Shown here piece after piece: positions 16,682 through 28,100 of a stretch of DNA of 64,000 bases; position 1 is the first letter of the stretch; each line of letters opens with the position of its first letter. This stretch comes from Rahnella variigena. GTDB lineage: Bacteria; Pseudomonadota; Gammaproteobacteria; Enterobacterales; Enterobacteriaceae. The DNA lies in the NCBI RefSeq assembly GCF_003610915.1, contig NZ_NSDJ01000001.1, forward strand, positions 4,278,001 to 4,342,000, given 5' to 3'. The notes below the pieces were generated by a model that had not been told where the DNA came from, made no database searches, and saw only the letters and a program-made list of their open reading frames with translations. The translations under genes were made by a program, and so were the position numbers.

Positions 16682-19600
16682 TCCTTCGCTCCTTTTTTGC
16701 TGCGTGCCAGATGATTTCTCAGCGGTGCCAGCAGGGTATCGGCGAGACGGGCAAATTCACCGTCCGACCAGAGTGCGGCGAAATCCGGCCACGCGCGGGC
16801 CAGATAGGCGTTACTGTCACGCTCACCAAATTTCATGTTCGCCGGGTCATGATTTTCATAATTGTCGCGGGCGGCAAACCAGGCATCACTGTCTGGTGCG
16901 CTGTGCTCCGTGCCCTCTTTTTTCAGCCAGACAAACCCGGTTTTCACTGCCAGCGGCAACGGACGCAGCTGACCCGCTTTCCACGTTTCAATCAGCGTTT
17001 CCCACACATTGCGTGCCTGTTCAATATCCAGAGGCGGCAATTCAGCCGTGCCGTTTTTACTGACAATCACTGTGTGCATCGGCTTTCCGTCGAGATGCCC
17101 CGCGATATGCGCGACCCAGTAAGGCAGCAGCCGGTCGAAGCGGTAAGCACGATCTTTTATGATGCCGATACTTTCCAGCACCACGCGCGCGCGGTCTCCC
17201 GCCGCATTTGCCCGCAGTTCACTCAGCCAGTCGGAGAACATCACGCCGCCGGTGTCATCTTCCAGCGCCTCATTTGCCAGCGGTTGCGGCCAGTTATCGA
17301 GTACCTGCTGATAACTGGCAAACAAGGTGTCCATCGGCTCGGCCAGATCTTCACTCAGCACCGCAGCAAATTCTCCCGGTGCCAGCTCGCCGCGCCGCTC
17401 AATGCGTTCGAGTTGCTGACGTAAAACGTCCTGACGCGAAACACCCGCTTCCAGCGCCCATTTCTGCGCGCGGATCAGTTCGTCCTGCAAGCGCCAGTTT
17501 TCCAGCGCATTAATGTCGAACGGCTCCTGATCTTCACTGCCGGGATCTTCCAGCTCGAAATAGATATTCAGCCGCTGACGAAAGAAACTGCGCACCGGAT
17601 CCGACAGAAAATCCGACAACTGACGCAGCGTCAGCGCACCTTCCTGTTCTACCGGTTGCAGCGGTTGTGCGGCCACGGACGCAGCTTCCGCTTCAAGTCC
17701 GGCGCGCCATTCGTGGGCATAGCTGAATAACGAACTTTCCTGACTAAAATAGTCGCGGTTGAACGGTTGCAGGCGATGTTCAACAGTCAGCGCATGCAGC
17801 AAATCTTCGCCGTTTTCGGCTTTCCAGCCTGCCGCCAGATGATCACGCAACTGCGCCACCAGCACGGACGGCGGGCGTTCGGTGTTGTCATGAATGCTGC
17901 GGCCTACCCAGCTGATGTGTAAGCGTTCACGCGCTGAAAGCAGCGCTTCGAGGAACAGATAGCGGTCATCTTCGCGCCGTGAACGGTCACCGGGGCGGTA
18001 ATCACGCCCCATCAGATCGAAATCCATCGGCACGCGGTTACGCGGATAATCACCGTCGTTCATCCCCAGCAGATAGACGTGGCGGAAAGGAATGGCACGC
18101 ATTGGCATCAGCGTGGCGAAGGTCACTGCGCCGCCGAAAAACGGTTGTGTCAGGCCGGACTGGTCAAACTGCGCCAGCCAGTGATCGCGCACCACCGACA
18201 GCGGCAGTTCAGCCTGCAGTTCAACGCTTTCGCAGGCTTCCAGCCAGGTTTCCAGTTCGCCGTGCAGACGCACTAAAATAAAGCCGTCTTCGCCGTCATC
18301 TTCGGCAAAGTATTGAGAAAGGATCGTGCGCAGGCGCTCGCCCCATACCTGTGGCGCGGCAGGTTCCCGCAACTGACGCCAGGTGTCATCAAGGCAGTTC
18401 AGCAGATGCGACAGCGGACCGATCAGCGCCGCATCCAGCCCGCCGATTTCATCCAGCGGCTCGATGTTTTCCCAGGCTTCGCCATTGCCTACCGCGTAAC
18501 CCAGCAGCATACGTTGCAGGCCAAAGAACCAGCTGTTTTGTTCCGGCGATAACGGCAGCTCAAGGCTCTGGCGCTGTTCCGCATGCAGCCCCCAGCGCAC
18601 ATTGGCGGCGCGGATCCAGCGGTGCAGCAGCGGGAGTTGTTCTTCCTCAATGCCGAAACGCTGACGCACGGACGGTACGTCGAGTAAATCCAGCAAATCG
18701 CTGACCGCAAAACGCGACTGCGGCAGTTCCAGCAGGCTTTCCAGCGCACCGAGTAACGAGTTGTTCTGGCGCGGTCCCTGATCGGCAACGGTGAACGGGA
18801 TGTAGCGCGGATCGCTGCGCTCCGTCAGGCCGAATACCGCCTGAATGTGCGGTGCATAGCCGTTAATATCCGGCACCATCACGATGATATCGCGGGCTTT
18901 CAGCGTCGGATCTGCCGCCAGCGCCGCCAGCAGACGGTCGTGCAGCACTTCCACTTCACGCTGGGCGCTGTGCGTAATATAAAAACGCAGGGAATCGTCA
19001 TGCTGAACATCTGCCGGAGGCCATTCATCGATCGTTTCAGCCAGCGGGCGCAGCTGCAAAATATCTTCCTGCAGCTGATGCAACAGGGTATCGGTACCGT
19101 TCGACGTAAAGAGATCGATGCGCGGGATCACCGGCGCCAGCTGCGAGGCATAGGATTCGTGGTTGTCATATTCATTGAGCAGACCGATATAGTCGCGCCC
19201 CTGCTTGCCCCACGCCGCCAGCAGCGGATGGGCATGCTGATGGAGTTCATCTTCGGCAATCACCTGCGGCATGCCCGGCTTACGCAACTGGCGTTTGCGT
19301 TCCGCACGCAGCAGATCTTTATCGGCGATGATATCGCTCCAGTCGTGCTCGCACGGGTTATGCACGCACATAAAGATGTGTGTCCAGCGGCCCAGCACTG
19401 CCAGCACTTCAAGAGATTGTTGCGGTAACGAGGAGATGCCAAACACCACCAGCCGCGCGGGTAAACCAGCCGGACGCTGGTCTTCAGGAAGGGTTTGCGC
19501 GTGTTGCAGGAACCGCTGATGCAGCGCCGCACGGCTGGTGTTGCGCTCGTTTTCAGGCACATCCGCCAGCAGCGCACGCCACAGTTGCGGCTGCCACAGC

Positions 19601-20136
19601 AGGTTTTCCGGCAACGGATCGCTGCCTGTGCGGCTGGTGCGCAGCACGTCCAGCCCGTTGCCCCAGTCTTCCAGCCAGTCAGCGCGGTAAACCTGATACT
19701 GGTCGAATAAATCCGCCAGACGTTGTGAAAGCTGATGCAGCTTGCGCATATCGCCGTCATCTTTTAAGAAACGGGCCAGCGGCGCAAACACCGGTTCGGC
19801 AAGCAGTTCTGGCAACAGGCGGATGAGACGCCAGGTCAGCAGCGGACGGTCGAACGGCGACGATTCCGGCACCTGTTCTTTGCCGAGCACCGCACGGTAT
19901 ACCTGCCAGAAAAAGCGCGCCGGTAGTTTGATATCCAGCGCCGCCGCAATGCCGCAACCGCCATCTGCCACATCGCGCGCCAGCGCCAGTTTCAGCCACT
20001 GATTAATGCCGTTGCTTTGCACCAAAATCACTTCGTTTTCCAGCGGTGAAAGCGGATGCGCCGCCATCCACGAGACCAGCACGTCCCTCAGCGCTTCTGA
20101 GTGATTTCCGTGTAATACCATCAAACCTGAATTCAC
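16678..20136 (-). CDS. recC: RecC, exodeoxyribonuclease V gamma chain
   Basis: 1152 residues, the Chi-recognising subunit, an inactivated helicase-nuclease scaffold. Family marks are VQSNGINQWLKLALARD near the N-terminus, LVVFGISSLPQQSLEVLAVLG, and the PMRAIPFRHVYLLGMNDGDYPR segment. The start is a GTG at 20136 with AAGGG eight bases upstream; an ATG five codons in is the alternative. It is the first gene of a recC-recB-recD operon with 4-bp overlaps. In E. coli and close relatives ptrA (pitrilysin) lies between recC and recB; there is no room for it here. The upstream region opens onto the cdiB promoter region. Confidence 0.95.
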   Translation of the reverse strand: MNSGLMVLHGNHSEALRDVLVSWMAAHPLSPLENEVILVQSNGINQWLKLALARDVADGGCGIAAALDIKLPARFFWQVYRAVLGKEQVPESSPFDRPLLTWRLIRLLPELLAEPVFAPLARFLKDDGDMRKLHQLSQRLADLFDQYQVYRADWLEDWGNGLDVLRTSRTGSDPLPENLLWQPQLWRALLADVPENERNTSRAALHQRFLQHAQTLPEDQRPAGLPARLVVFGISSLPQQSLEVLAVLGRWTHIFMCVHNPCEHDWSDIIADKDLLRAERKRQLRKPGMPQVIAEDELHQHAHPLLAAWGKQGRDYIGLLNEYDNHESYASQLAPVIPRIDLFTSNGTDTLLHQLQEDILQLRPLAETIDEWPPADVQHDDSLRFYITHSAQREVEVLHDRLLAALAADPTLKARDIIVMVPDINGYAPHIQAVFGLTERSDPRYIPFTVADQGPRQNNSLLGALESLLELPQSRFAVSDLLDLLDVPSVRQRFGIEEEQLPLLHRWIRAANVRWGLHAEQRQSLELPLSPEQNSWFFGLQRMLLGYAVGNGEAWENIEPLDEIGGLDAALIGPLSHLLNCLDDTWRQLREPAAPQVWGERLRTILSQYFAEDDGEDGFILVRLHGELETWLEACESVELQAELPLSVVRDHWLAQFDQSGLTQPFFGGAVTFATLMPMRAIPFRHVYLLGMNDGDYPRNRVPMDFDLMGRDYRPGDRSRREDDRYLFLEALLSARERLHISWVGRSIHDNTERPPSVLVAQLRDHLAAGWKAENGEDLLHALTVEHRLQPFNRDYFSQESSLFSYAHEWRAGLEAEAASVAAQPLQPVEQEGALTLRQLSDFLSDPVRSFFRQRLNIYFELEDPGSEDQEPFDINALENWRLQDELIRAQKWALEAGVSRQDVLRQQLERIERRGELAPGEFAAVLSEDLAEPMDTLFASYQQVLDNWPQPLANEALEDDTGGVMFSDWLSELRANAAGDRARVVLESIGIIKDRAYRFDRLLPYWVAHIAGHLDGKPMHTVIVSKNGTAELPPLDIEQARNVWETLIETWKAGQLRPLPLAVKTGFVWLKKEGTEHSAPDSDAWFAARDNYENHDPANMKFGERDSNAYLARAWPDFAALWSDGEFARLADTLLAPLRNHLARSKKGAKE

Positions 20137-20482
20137 GCCCGCATCCCTTGTTATCGCCTGTCAGGGTTGAGATTTTGCGTTGATTTGGAAAGGATTGAAA
20201 GGACAGAAAAGAAAAGAGGCAGGGCCAGAAGACATCCTCATCCCGCCGGAGAGTTAACTTTGTTTTTCGGTTATCAGATCTTTTTATTCAATCGTTTAAT
20301 TAAGAATTTTCATAAAATACTAAGAATACTAATGATTTTCTATTTATCTGAAATAAAAATCTGAGTTTTAGAAATATTAAGAAATGAGATTTTGTGTAAT
20401 GAAACGTAAACTGATATAAAGACGGCGTCAGGCCTTTGACGCATAACTAAAACTAATTGATTCGTAAATAAGGACATTTACA
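20137..20482. other. AT-rich intergenic region between recC and cdiB
   Basis: About 350 bases with no convincing gene, strikingly AT-rich from 20260 to 20420, such as xenogeneic silencers (H-NS) prefer. It must hold the divergent promoters of recC and cdiB. An inverted repeat GCGTCA (20425-20430)/TGACGC (20437-20442) follows the proposed cdiB promoter. Confidence 0.5.
20392..20420 (+). promoter_or_regulatory. putative sigma-70 promoter of cdiB-cdiA-cdiI
   Basis: TTGTGT (20392-20397) and TATAAA (20415-20420) are separated by exactly 17 bases, about 60 bases before the cdiB start codon. An inverted repeat just downstream of the expected start could be an operator or mRNA hairpin. Confidence 0.45.
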
Positions 20483-22141
20483 ATGAATATTAAAGCCACC
20501 TGCTGGGCTATCGTTCTGGCAACCTTTCCGGTGCATGCCGCTTTGCTCAGTCCGGCAGACAGGGACAATATTGAGCAACAACAAAGAGATCGCTTGCAAC
20601 AACAGCAAATGCAGCGTGATGAGCTGGAAAGAAGCCAGACGCTCTCTTTACCCGCCCCCGCCCCGGTTAACGCTGACGAAAAACCGTGCTTTACTATTTC
20701 CACCATAAATATTATTCAAGCCAATCATTTATCTTCCAGCACTCAAGACAAGTTAACGAAACCTTTAATTGGAAAGTGTTTAGGCATTAAGAGAATTACC
20801 CAGCTCGTGCAGGAAATATCTGATGCCTATATCGAACGCGGTTATATCACCAGCCGTGCTTTTCTTCCCGAGCAGGATCTCTCACGGGGAGAGCTGAATA
20901 TTATCGTGATGGAAGGCAAGCTTCAGGATATTCAATTAGATAAACACAGTGACCGTATTTTGGTGATGGCTTTCCCTGGCCTTAAAGGCAAAATCCTCAA
21001 TCTGCGCGATATCGAACAGGGCATGGAACAGATCAACCGGTTGCGCCAGACACCGGTCCAGATAGAGATCCTTCCGGCTGAACAACCGGGTTACTCCATT
21101 GTGAATTTAACCGCCACGCCGGAGTTTCCACTCAGCCTGGGTGTGGGATTCGATAACAGCGGGCAAAAAAGCACCGGCACCGGCCAGATGAATGGCTCGC
21201 TGATCGCCAGTAATGTGCTCGGACTGGCAGATCAGTGGTTTGTCAGCGGCGCGAAAAGCAGCGATTTCTCCAGCAGCCACGACGCCCGCAGCGTGCAGGC
21301 TGGCATGAGCGTGCCTTATGGCTACTGGCTGATGAATTACAGTTACAGCTACAGCGATTATCTCAGCACGGTGAATTCTCAGGGCTTCGGCTGGCGGTCA
21401 ACCGGCGACTCCCAAACTCATCGTCTCAATCTTTCCCGCGTCGTATTTCGAAACAGCGATATCAAAACCGGCGTATCTGTCGGGATCAGCAACAATATGG
21501 CGCGTAACTATCTTAATGATGCTCCGCTGGCCAGCAGCAGCCGCAAGCTCAGCAATGTCAGCGTGGGCATCAACCATAGCCAGAAACTGTGGGGCGGATT
21601 GTCCACGCTGAACCCGACATTCAGCCGCGGCGTGCCCTGGTTAGGCGCGGAAGACGATCAACACAAACCTGACGATGCGCCCAAAGCAGAGTTCTCCAAA
21701 TGGTCACTGTCCGGCAGTTACTACAAGCCGGTCAGCCAGAAAGTCACCTTCCTGTCCAGCGTTTACGGTCAGTGGACCGGCGACCGTCTTTACGGCAACG
21801 AACGCCTGACGATTGGCGGTGAAAGCTCGGTGCGTGGCTTCAAAGAGCAATATCTTTCCGGTGACAACGGCGGTTACTGGCGAAATGAACTCAACACGGC
21901 GCTGTTCAGTATGCCCTTGCTGGGTGCCATCAATGCTGTGGCCGCGGTTGATGGCGGATATCTGCATCATGACAATCATGACGTTAACGCGGCAGGCACG
22001 CTATGGGGCGGTGCGGTAGGGCTTAGCAGCAGCGCAAGTCATTTCTCCAGCCAGTTTACCGTCGGCTGGCCCCTGCGTTACCCCGGCGATTTAGCCCCTG
22101 ACCGCGTCACGGTGTATTACCACCTGAATGTCGTGCTGTAA
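20483..22141 (+). CDS. cdiB: CdiB, two-partner secretion outer-membrane transporter
   Basis: 552 residues of the TpsB/FhaC/ShlB family. A signal peptide (about 1-19) is followed by a Gln-rich plug helix H1 (about 25-50), a linker, two POTRA domains (about 70-220, with GYITSRAFLPEQDLSRGELNI in the first) and a 16-strand beta barrel. The signature of conserved loop L6, VRGF (in SSVRGFKEQYLSGDNGGYWRNE), is present and the last residue after ...YYHLNV is hydrophobic, as required for outer-membrane insertion. It exports CdiA, encoded 21 bases downstream. AAGGA lies before the ATG. Confidence 0.92.
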   Translation: MNIKATCWAIVLATFPVHAALLSPADRDNIEQQQRDRLQQQQMQRDELERSQTLSLPAPAPVNADEKPCFTISTINIIQANHLSSSTQDKLTKPLIGKCLGIKRITQLVQEISDAYIERGYITSRAFLPEQDLSRGELNIIVMEGKLQDIQLDKHSDRILVMAFPGLKGKILNLRDIEQGMEQINRLRQTPVQIEILPAEQPGYSIVNLTATPEFPLSLGVGFDNSGQKSTGTGQMNGSLIASNVLGLADQWFVSGAKSSDFSSSHDARSVQAGMSVPYGYWLMNYSYSYSDYLSTVNSQGFGWRSTGDSQTHRLNLSRVVFRNSDIKTGVSVGISNNMARNYLNDAPLASSSRKLSNVSVGINHSQKLWGGLSTLNPTFSRGVPWLGAEDDQHKPDDAPKAEFSKWSLSGSYYKPVSQKVTFLSSVYGQWTGDRLYGNERLTIGGESSVRGFKEQYLSGDNGGYWRNELNTALFSMPLLGAINAVAAVDGGYLHHDNHDVNAAGTLWGGAVGLSSSASHFSSQFTVGWPLRYPGDLAPDRVTVYYHLNVVL

Positions 22142-22162
22142 TTTCTGATAAGGATATCGAAA

Positions 22163-25100
22163 ATGGAAAAGAATACGTTACCGCCGGTCGCTGTCTGGCG
22201 TCGTCTGATGAGTTACACCCTGATGACCTTTCTCGCCATTCAGCCGGTGATGCCTGCCGTGGCGGCAGGTGTGCAGGTGGCAAACGGCGCGACGCAGGTT
22301 GATCAGGCAGGAAACGGCGTGCCGGTGGTTAACATCGCGACACCGAATCAGGCGGGCGTATCCCATAACCAGTATCAGAATTTCAACGTCGGCACCGAAG
22401 GCTTAATCCTCAATAACGGCACAGACCGGCTGACCCAAAGCCAGCTCGGCGGCCTGATCCAGAACAACCCTAATCTGAAGGCCGGGCAGGAAGCCAAAGC
22501 CATCATTAACGAAGTCACGTCGGCAAACCGTTCACAACTCAACGGGTATATGGAAGTGGCGGGGAAAGGCGCCAGCGTAATGGTTGCCAACCCTTACGGC
22601 ATCACCTGTAACGGCTGCGGATTTATCAATACGCCGAATGCCACCCTGACCACCGGTAAACCGGTACTGGGTGCTGACGGCAAACTGCAATCCCTGGAAG
22701 TCACGCAAGGCGCGATCACCGTTGAAGGCAAAGGGCTGGACGCCAGCCAGAGTGGCTATTTCTCTCTGATTTCCCGCGCAACAGAAATCAATGCGCAACT
22801 TAATGCGCAGGATCTGACCGTGATCGCAGGAGCCAACCGCGTTGACGCCAGCGGCAAGGTCACGCCGTTAGCGGGCAAAGGCGACGCACCGCGTGTCGCC
22901 ATCGACACCGGCGCGCTGGGCGGCATGTACGCCAACCGCATTAAACTGGTTTCCAGCGACAAAGGCGTCGGCGTCAATCTCAGCAATATCAATGCGCGTC
23001 AGGGCGATATGCAGCTTGACGCAAATGGCAAACTGACGCTCAGCAACAGCGCGACGGCAGGCTCGCTCGCTGCCCGTGCGCAGGACATTCAGCTCAGCGG
23101 CAAGCATCAGGCGCAGTCCGTCTCGATGACCAGCCAGGGCGAAATGCAGCTGCAAAACGCCACCATCACCAGCAACGAGAATCTCACCCTGACCAGCAAT
23201 GGTCAGTTGCAGGCAAGTGGCAGCCAGATAACCTCTGGTCAAACGGTGAAAATGCAAAGCGCCCGGTTAACGGCGGATAACAGTACGCATATCGATGCAC
23301 AGCGTGATGTGGAGCTGACCAGCAACGGCGACCTTGCCTTGCAGGGTAACCTGACTGCCGGGCAGGATGTCCGGCTCACGGGTAATAAGCTGAGTAATCA
23401 GGGAAATATTACCGCCAGCCGCAACACCGCCCTTCGCGCTACCACGCTGGAAAATAACGGAAAAATTCAGTCTCAGGGCGATTTTACTCTGGACTTAAGT
23501 ACGCTGAATAATACCGGACAGTTGCTGTCAGGCGGGTCGCTGGCGATGAACGCACAAACCGCCACCCTCGGCGGCACGGTCAGCGCAGGAAAGGATCTGA
23601 CGTTTACCGGTTCGTCCCTGAGCCTGAACGCTGACGGGCAGTTGCTTGCCGGACATGATCTGGGGCTGACGTTCAGTCAGTTTTCTCTGGCCGGTATCGC
23701 CAAAGGAAACAATCTGGTCTCCCTTCAGGGCGATCGTTTTACCGGTTCACAGAACAGTTCACTGACCAGCGACGGCGGGTTGTCGCTTCATCTGTCCGAT
23801 GCACAAATTGACGGCCAGCTGGCCTCACTCGGTACGCTGACACTCAACGCAGACCGGCTGGTGACCGGCACGCAGGCGCAGTTGCAGTCGCAACAGGACA
23901 TGACCTTAACGCTGAAGGAATCGGCTGATTTGCAGGGAACCCAGGTCGCCGGGGGTAATCTGGCGGTTCAGGCCGCCACCCTTAATCATAAGGGACAAAC
24001 GGCGGCACAACATGTCAGCCTGCGCGCGGACACCCTGAGTAACGGCGGCAACGTGTCGGCTGAGACGTTGCATGTGAGCACAGATTCACTCATCAACAGC
24101 GGGATCCTTCAGGGCAACAGCGCCATGCAACTGGATGTCGCCTCGCTGAATAACCTGAGCAGCGGCCAGATTGTCACCGGTGGCGCCCTCGATCTTACTC
24201 TGCCACAACTGAATAATGCCGGTTTGCTGCTGGCGGACAGCTTCTCCCTGACCTCAGATTCACTCAATAACACCGGCACAATTCAGGGCTCTTCCCTGCT
24301 GGATATCCATGCCGACACGCTCGGCAATGGGGCGTCGGGTCGTCTGCTGAGCGGCGCAGATCTGACGCTCAGCGCGACGCAACTGGGCAACGCCGGCATC
24401 ATCCAGGGTGAAAACGCCCGTCTCTTCGCCACAGATTTTACCAACAGTGGCAGCGTGCTGGGGCAGCAATCACTTGAGGCCACGGTCAGCCATCAGCTTG
24501 ATAACACCGGCAAAGTGATGAGCCATGGTGCGATGCAAATCAGCGCAGAAACGCTGGAAAACAGCGGTTCCCTGCTCAGTGAAGGCAGCCTCGCGCTGAA
24601 CGGTAACCGGCTGACCAACAGCGGCACCGTGCAGGCCAGCCAGCTCAATATCCAGCAGACACAGGTGGATAACCGTGGTGCGCTGAATGGTCTTAATACG
24701 CTGGCGATGACGTTGTTGCAGGATCTCAGTAACAGTCAGCAAGGCGCATTGCTCTCTCAGGGAGATCTGTCGGTTTCTGCGCAATCCGTCGTCAATGACG
24801 GTATCTGGCAGGGGCAGAATATTTTGCTCAGCGGCCAGCAGCTCACCAACAACGGCACGATTCAAAGCGCCGATGCGCTGACACTCACGCTCACGCAGAA
24901 CTTCATCAGTGGTAAAAACAGCAAGCTGACTGCCAGCGGAACGGCGGCACTACAGGCACTGGCGCTGACCAATCAGGGGCAGTGGATCGCCAAAAACCTG
25001 AGCATTTTCGGTAATACGCTGAATAATGAAGGCGAAATCTCCGGTGTGGACGGACTGACTCTCACGCTGCAAAACGCACTGACTCAGCAATCCTCCGGCA

Positions 25101-28100
25101 AACTGCAAAGTAACGGCAGCACAGAGATCACCGCCAGCCACCTTGATAACGCAGGACAACTGCAAACCCGCGCGCTGACACTGAATACTGCCCGTCTCGA
25201 TAACAGCGGCACCCTGCAGGCGCGGGAATCAATGGATCTGACCCTGACCGGCGATGCACAAAACCATGCCGGTGGTGTGATCCTCAGCGACGGCACACTG
25301 AATCTTAACGCCGCGACGTTTAACAACGACGGCATCGCGCAGGGCACGACGCGCGCCACCTTTGATCTCTCGCAGGGCATCAGTAATCAGGGACGTTTGC
25401 TGTCCGGCGGCCAGTTAAGCCTTGATACCCCGGCCTTCCTCAACACCGGCTGGCTGCAAAGTGACAGCCTTAACCTGAATATCACAAATACGCTGACCAA
25501 CAGCGGCACGCTGATTGCCCAAAATCAGGCCACGCTCGGCGGGAATGCGCTGGAAAACAGCGGAACGGTTCAGGCAGGTGCGCTGACGCTTGATCAGGCC
25601 AGCGTGAATAACACCGGCACGTTGTTTGCCGCGCAAATGCTCAACCTGACGACACAGACGCTCGCCAACGCCAGCAATGCGAAAATTTTCAGTGCAGGCG
25701 ATATCACGCTGAACAGCCGCACGCTGGCGCAAAACGGCCAGATTGTGGCGCTGGGGAATGTCACGCTGACGTTGCTGGAAGCATTAACCCAAAACGGCAC
25801 ACTGGCGGCGGGAAAAGTATTAAACGTCGGCACGTCAGGTGATTTCATCCAAAACGGCACGATGCAGGGGCAAAGCCTCTTACTGACCAGCGGGGGCAAC
25901 TTCAGCAATCAGGGAACCCTGACGGGCGGTGACGGCATCTTTAGCATCCGTGCAGGAAACATCCGGCAGAATGCCAGCGGCAGCCTGCAATCTGGCGGTG
26001 ATGTCAGCCTTGAAAGCCGCGCAGATATCGCCAACAGCGGGTTTATCGGCACTGCCGGAAACCTGCTTCTGAGCGCCACCGGCACACTGACCAACAGCGC
26101 GCTGCTCTATTCCGCGCTCGACATGACCCTTTTGGCTGACCGCATCAGTAATATTCAGGGCGACATTCTGGCCGGAAACAACCTGTGGATGATGAAAGAT
26201 GCCGCAGGAAATGCCAGCAGTGAAACGGTCAACAGCTCCGGGACTATCGAAACAACCCATGGCGATATCTCGATTTACACCGGCCATTTGCTCAATGAAC
26301 GCAACGGACTGAGTTTCTCCCATGAAACTCATCAGTATGTCCCGGCGGGTCAGGCCTACATTGACGTTTCACTGAAAGACATTGATCCCGCTTTACTGAC
26401 CTACGATAAAGAAACGATTTGCGGTGGCGGCGTCAACGACCACTGTACGACCCGCTATTTTGTACTGATCAGCCCGCAACTAGAGGATAAAAAAGTCCTC
26501 ATCAGTGATGAAACCTGGACGGCAACGGCGGGAGGTAATGCGTCCAGGATTGCAGCAGGCCGTGATCTCACCGTGCAGGCCAGTACGCTGGACAATAATG
26601 CCAGCAGCCTGCTATCGGGCGGTAACATGACGCTGTCCGGCGACCGGCTGAACAACAATTCTGTCGACACCGGCACCGTCTCGGCCTACCAGATTTATCA
26701 TTACAACTGTGCAAAAGCCGCCGGTTGCCGTGAGTCTGTGAGCGCGACGGAATATGCCACTCAGAAGGCATCATCAACTACCGTTCGTTTTGACCTGACC
26801 GGTGCACCGGTTTATGAAACCAGCAGCGATGCCGCCGCTTACCGCGCGGTGATCCAGGCCGGTGGCAACCTGACCGCTACCTTTGCCAGCGATATCAGCA
26901 ACACTTCATCCTCTGCCCATGCCGGCAGCATCAGCCATGAACTTTCTGCCCCTGCACTGAATTCCCTCAGCGCACCGGCTGAATTCGCCGGTGCATCGTC
27001 GCAGGATCTGGCCAGCGCCTCACAGGAAGAGATCACCGCCCCGCAATGGCGTGACAGTATTGCCGATGCCCTGCAAACCCTGAACGGCGGCACGACGCTC
27101 AACAGCGGCGATTACCCGCTGCCCACCAGCAACAGCGGCTATTTCGTGGTGAGCACCGACCCGCAAAGTCCGTATCTCATTATCACCAACCCGAAACTGG
27201 ACGGACTCGGACAACTGGATAACAGCCTGTTCAACGAAATCTATGCGATGCAGGGAATGAAAGCGCCGGTCGCGCCACGTGAAACCGGCCGCCAGTACAC
27301 GGAAGAATCCTCGTTTATCGGCTCAGCCTATTTCCTCGACCGCCTGAATCTGCACCCTGATTACGACTACCGTTTCCTCGGGGATGCGGCATTCGATACC
27401 CGCTACGTCAGCAACGCGCTGATTAACACCACCGGCAGCCGCTACATCAACGGATTTGGCTCCGATCTGGCGCAGATGCAATATCTGATGGATAACGCTG
27501 CCCTCGCGCAACAGTCACTCGGTTTATCCTTTGGCGTGGCGCTGACCGCGGCACAAGTGGCCTCACTGGATAAAAGTATTTTGTGGTGGGAAAACAGCGT
27601 GGTGAACGGCCAGAATGTGCTGATCCCCAAACTGTACCTTTCCCCGAAAGACGTCGCACCGGCCACCGGCAGCGTGATCGCCGGTAACAACATTCAGCTG
27701 GCGGGCGGCACGGTCACCAACAGCGGTTCGACGATGCAGGCCAGCTCCGGTCTTTACGTTTCGGGCCAGACCACTATTGATAACCTCGATGCCGGGCTGA
27801 TGAAAGCGGGTGGCGATCTCAGCCTGTTCGCACTCGGCGACATCAGTAACATCGGCTCGACCATCAGCGGTCAGAGCGTTTCGCTGGTCAGCTTCGACGG
27901 CAACCTGATCAACAAGACACTGACCAATCAGTGGAACGCTGCGGGTAAATCCGGCGTCGATACCCTCGCCCTCTCAGACACCCAGACCGGCGATATGGCC
28001 TCAATCACGGCGGGCGATGCCCTGTCGATGTACGCCGGTAAAAATATCGACATCACCGGTGCACACCTCAGCGCTGGCAGCGATCTTGCCATGCAGGCGC

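Noticed and set aside
20167..20364. 65-codon frame before cdiB
   Set aside because: Lies in the AT-rich promoter region, basic low-complexity product, no start signal.
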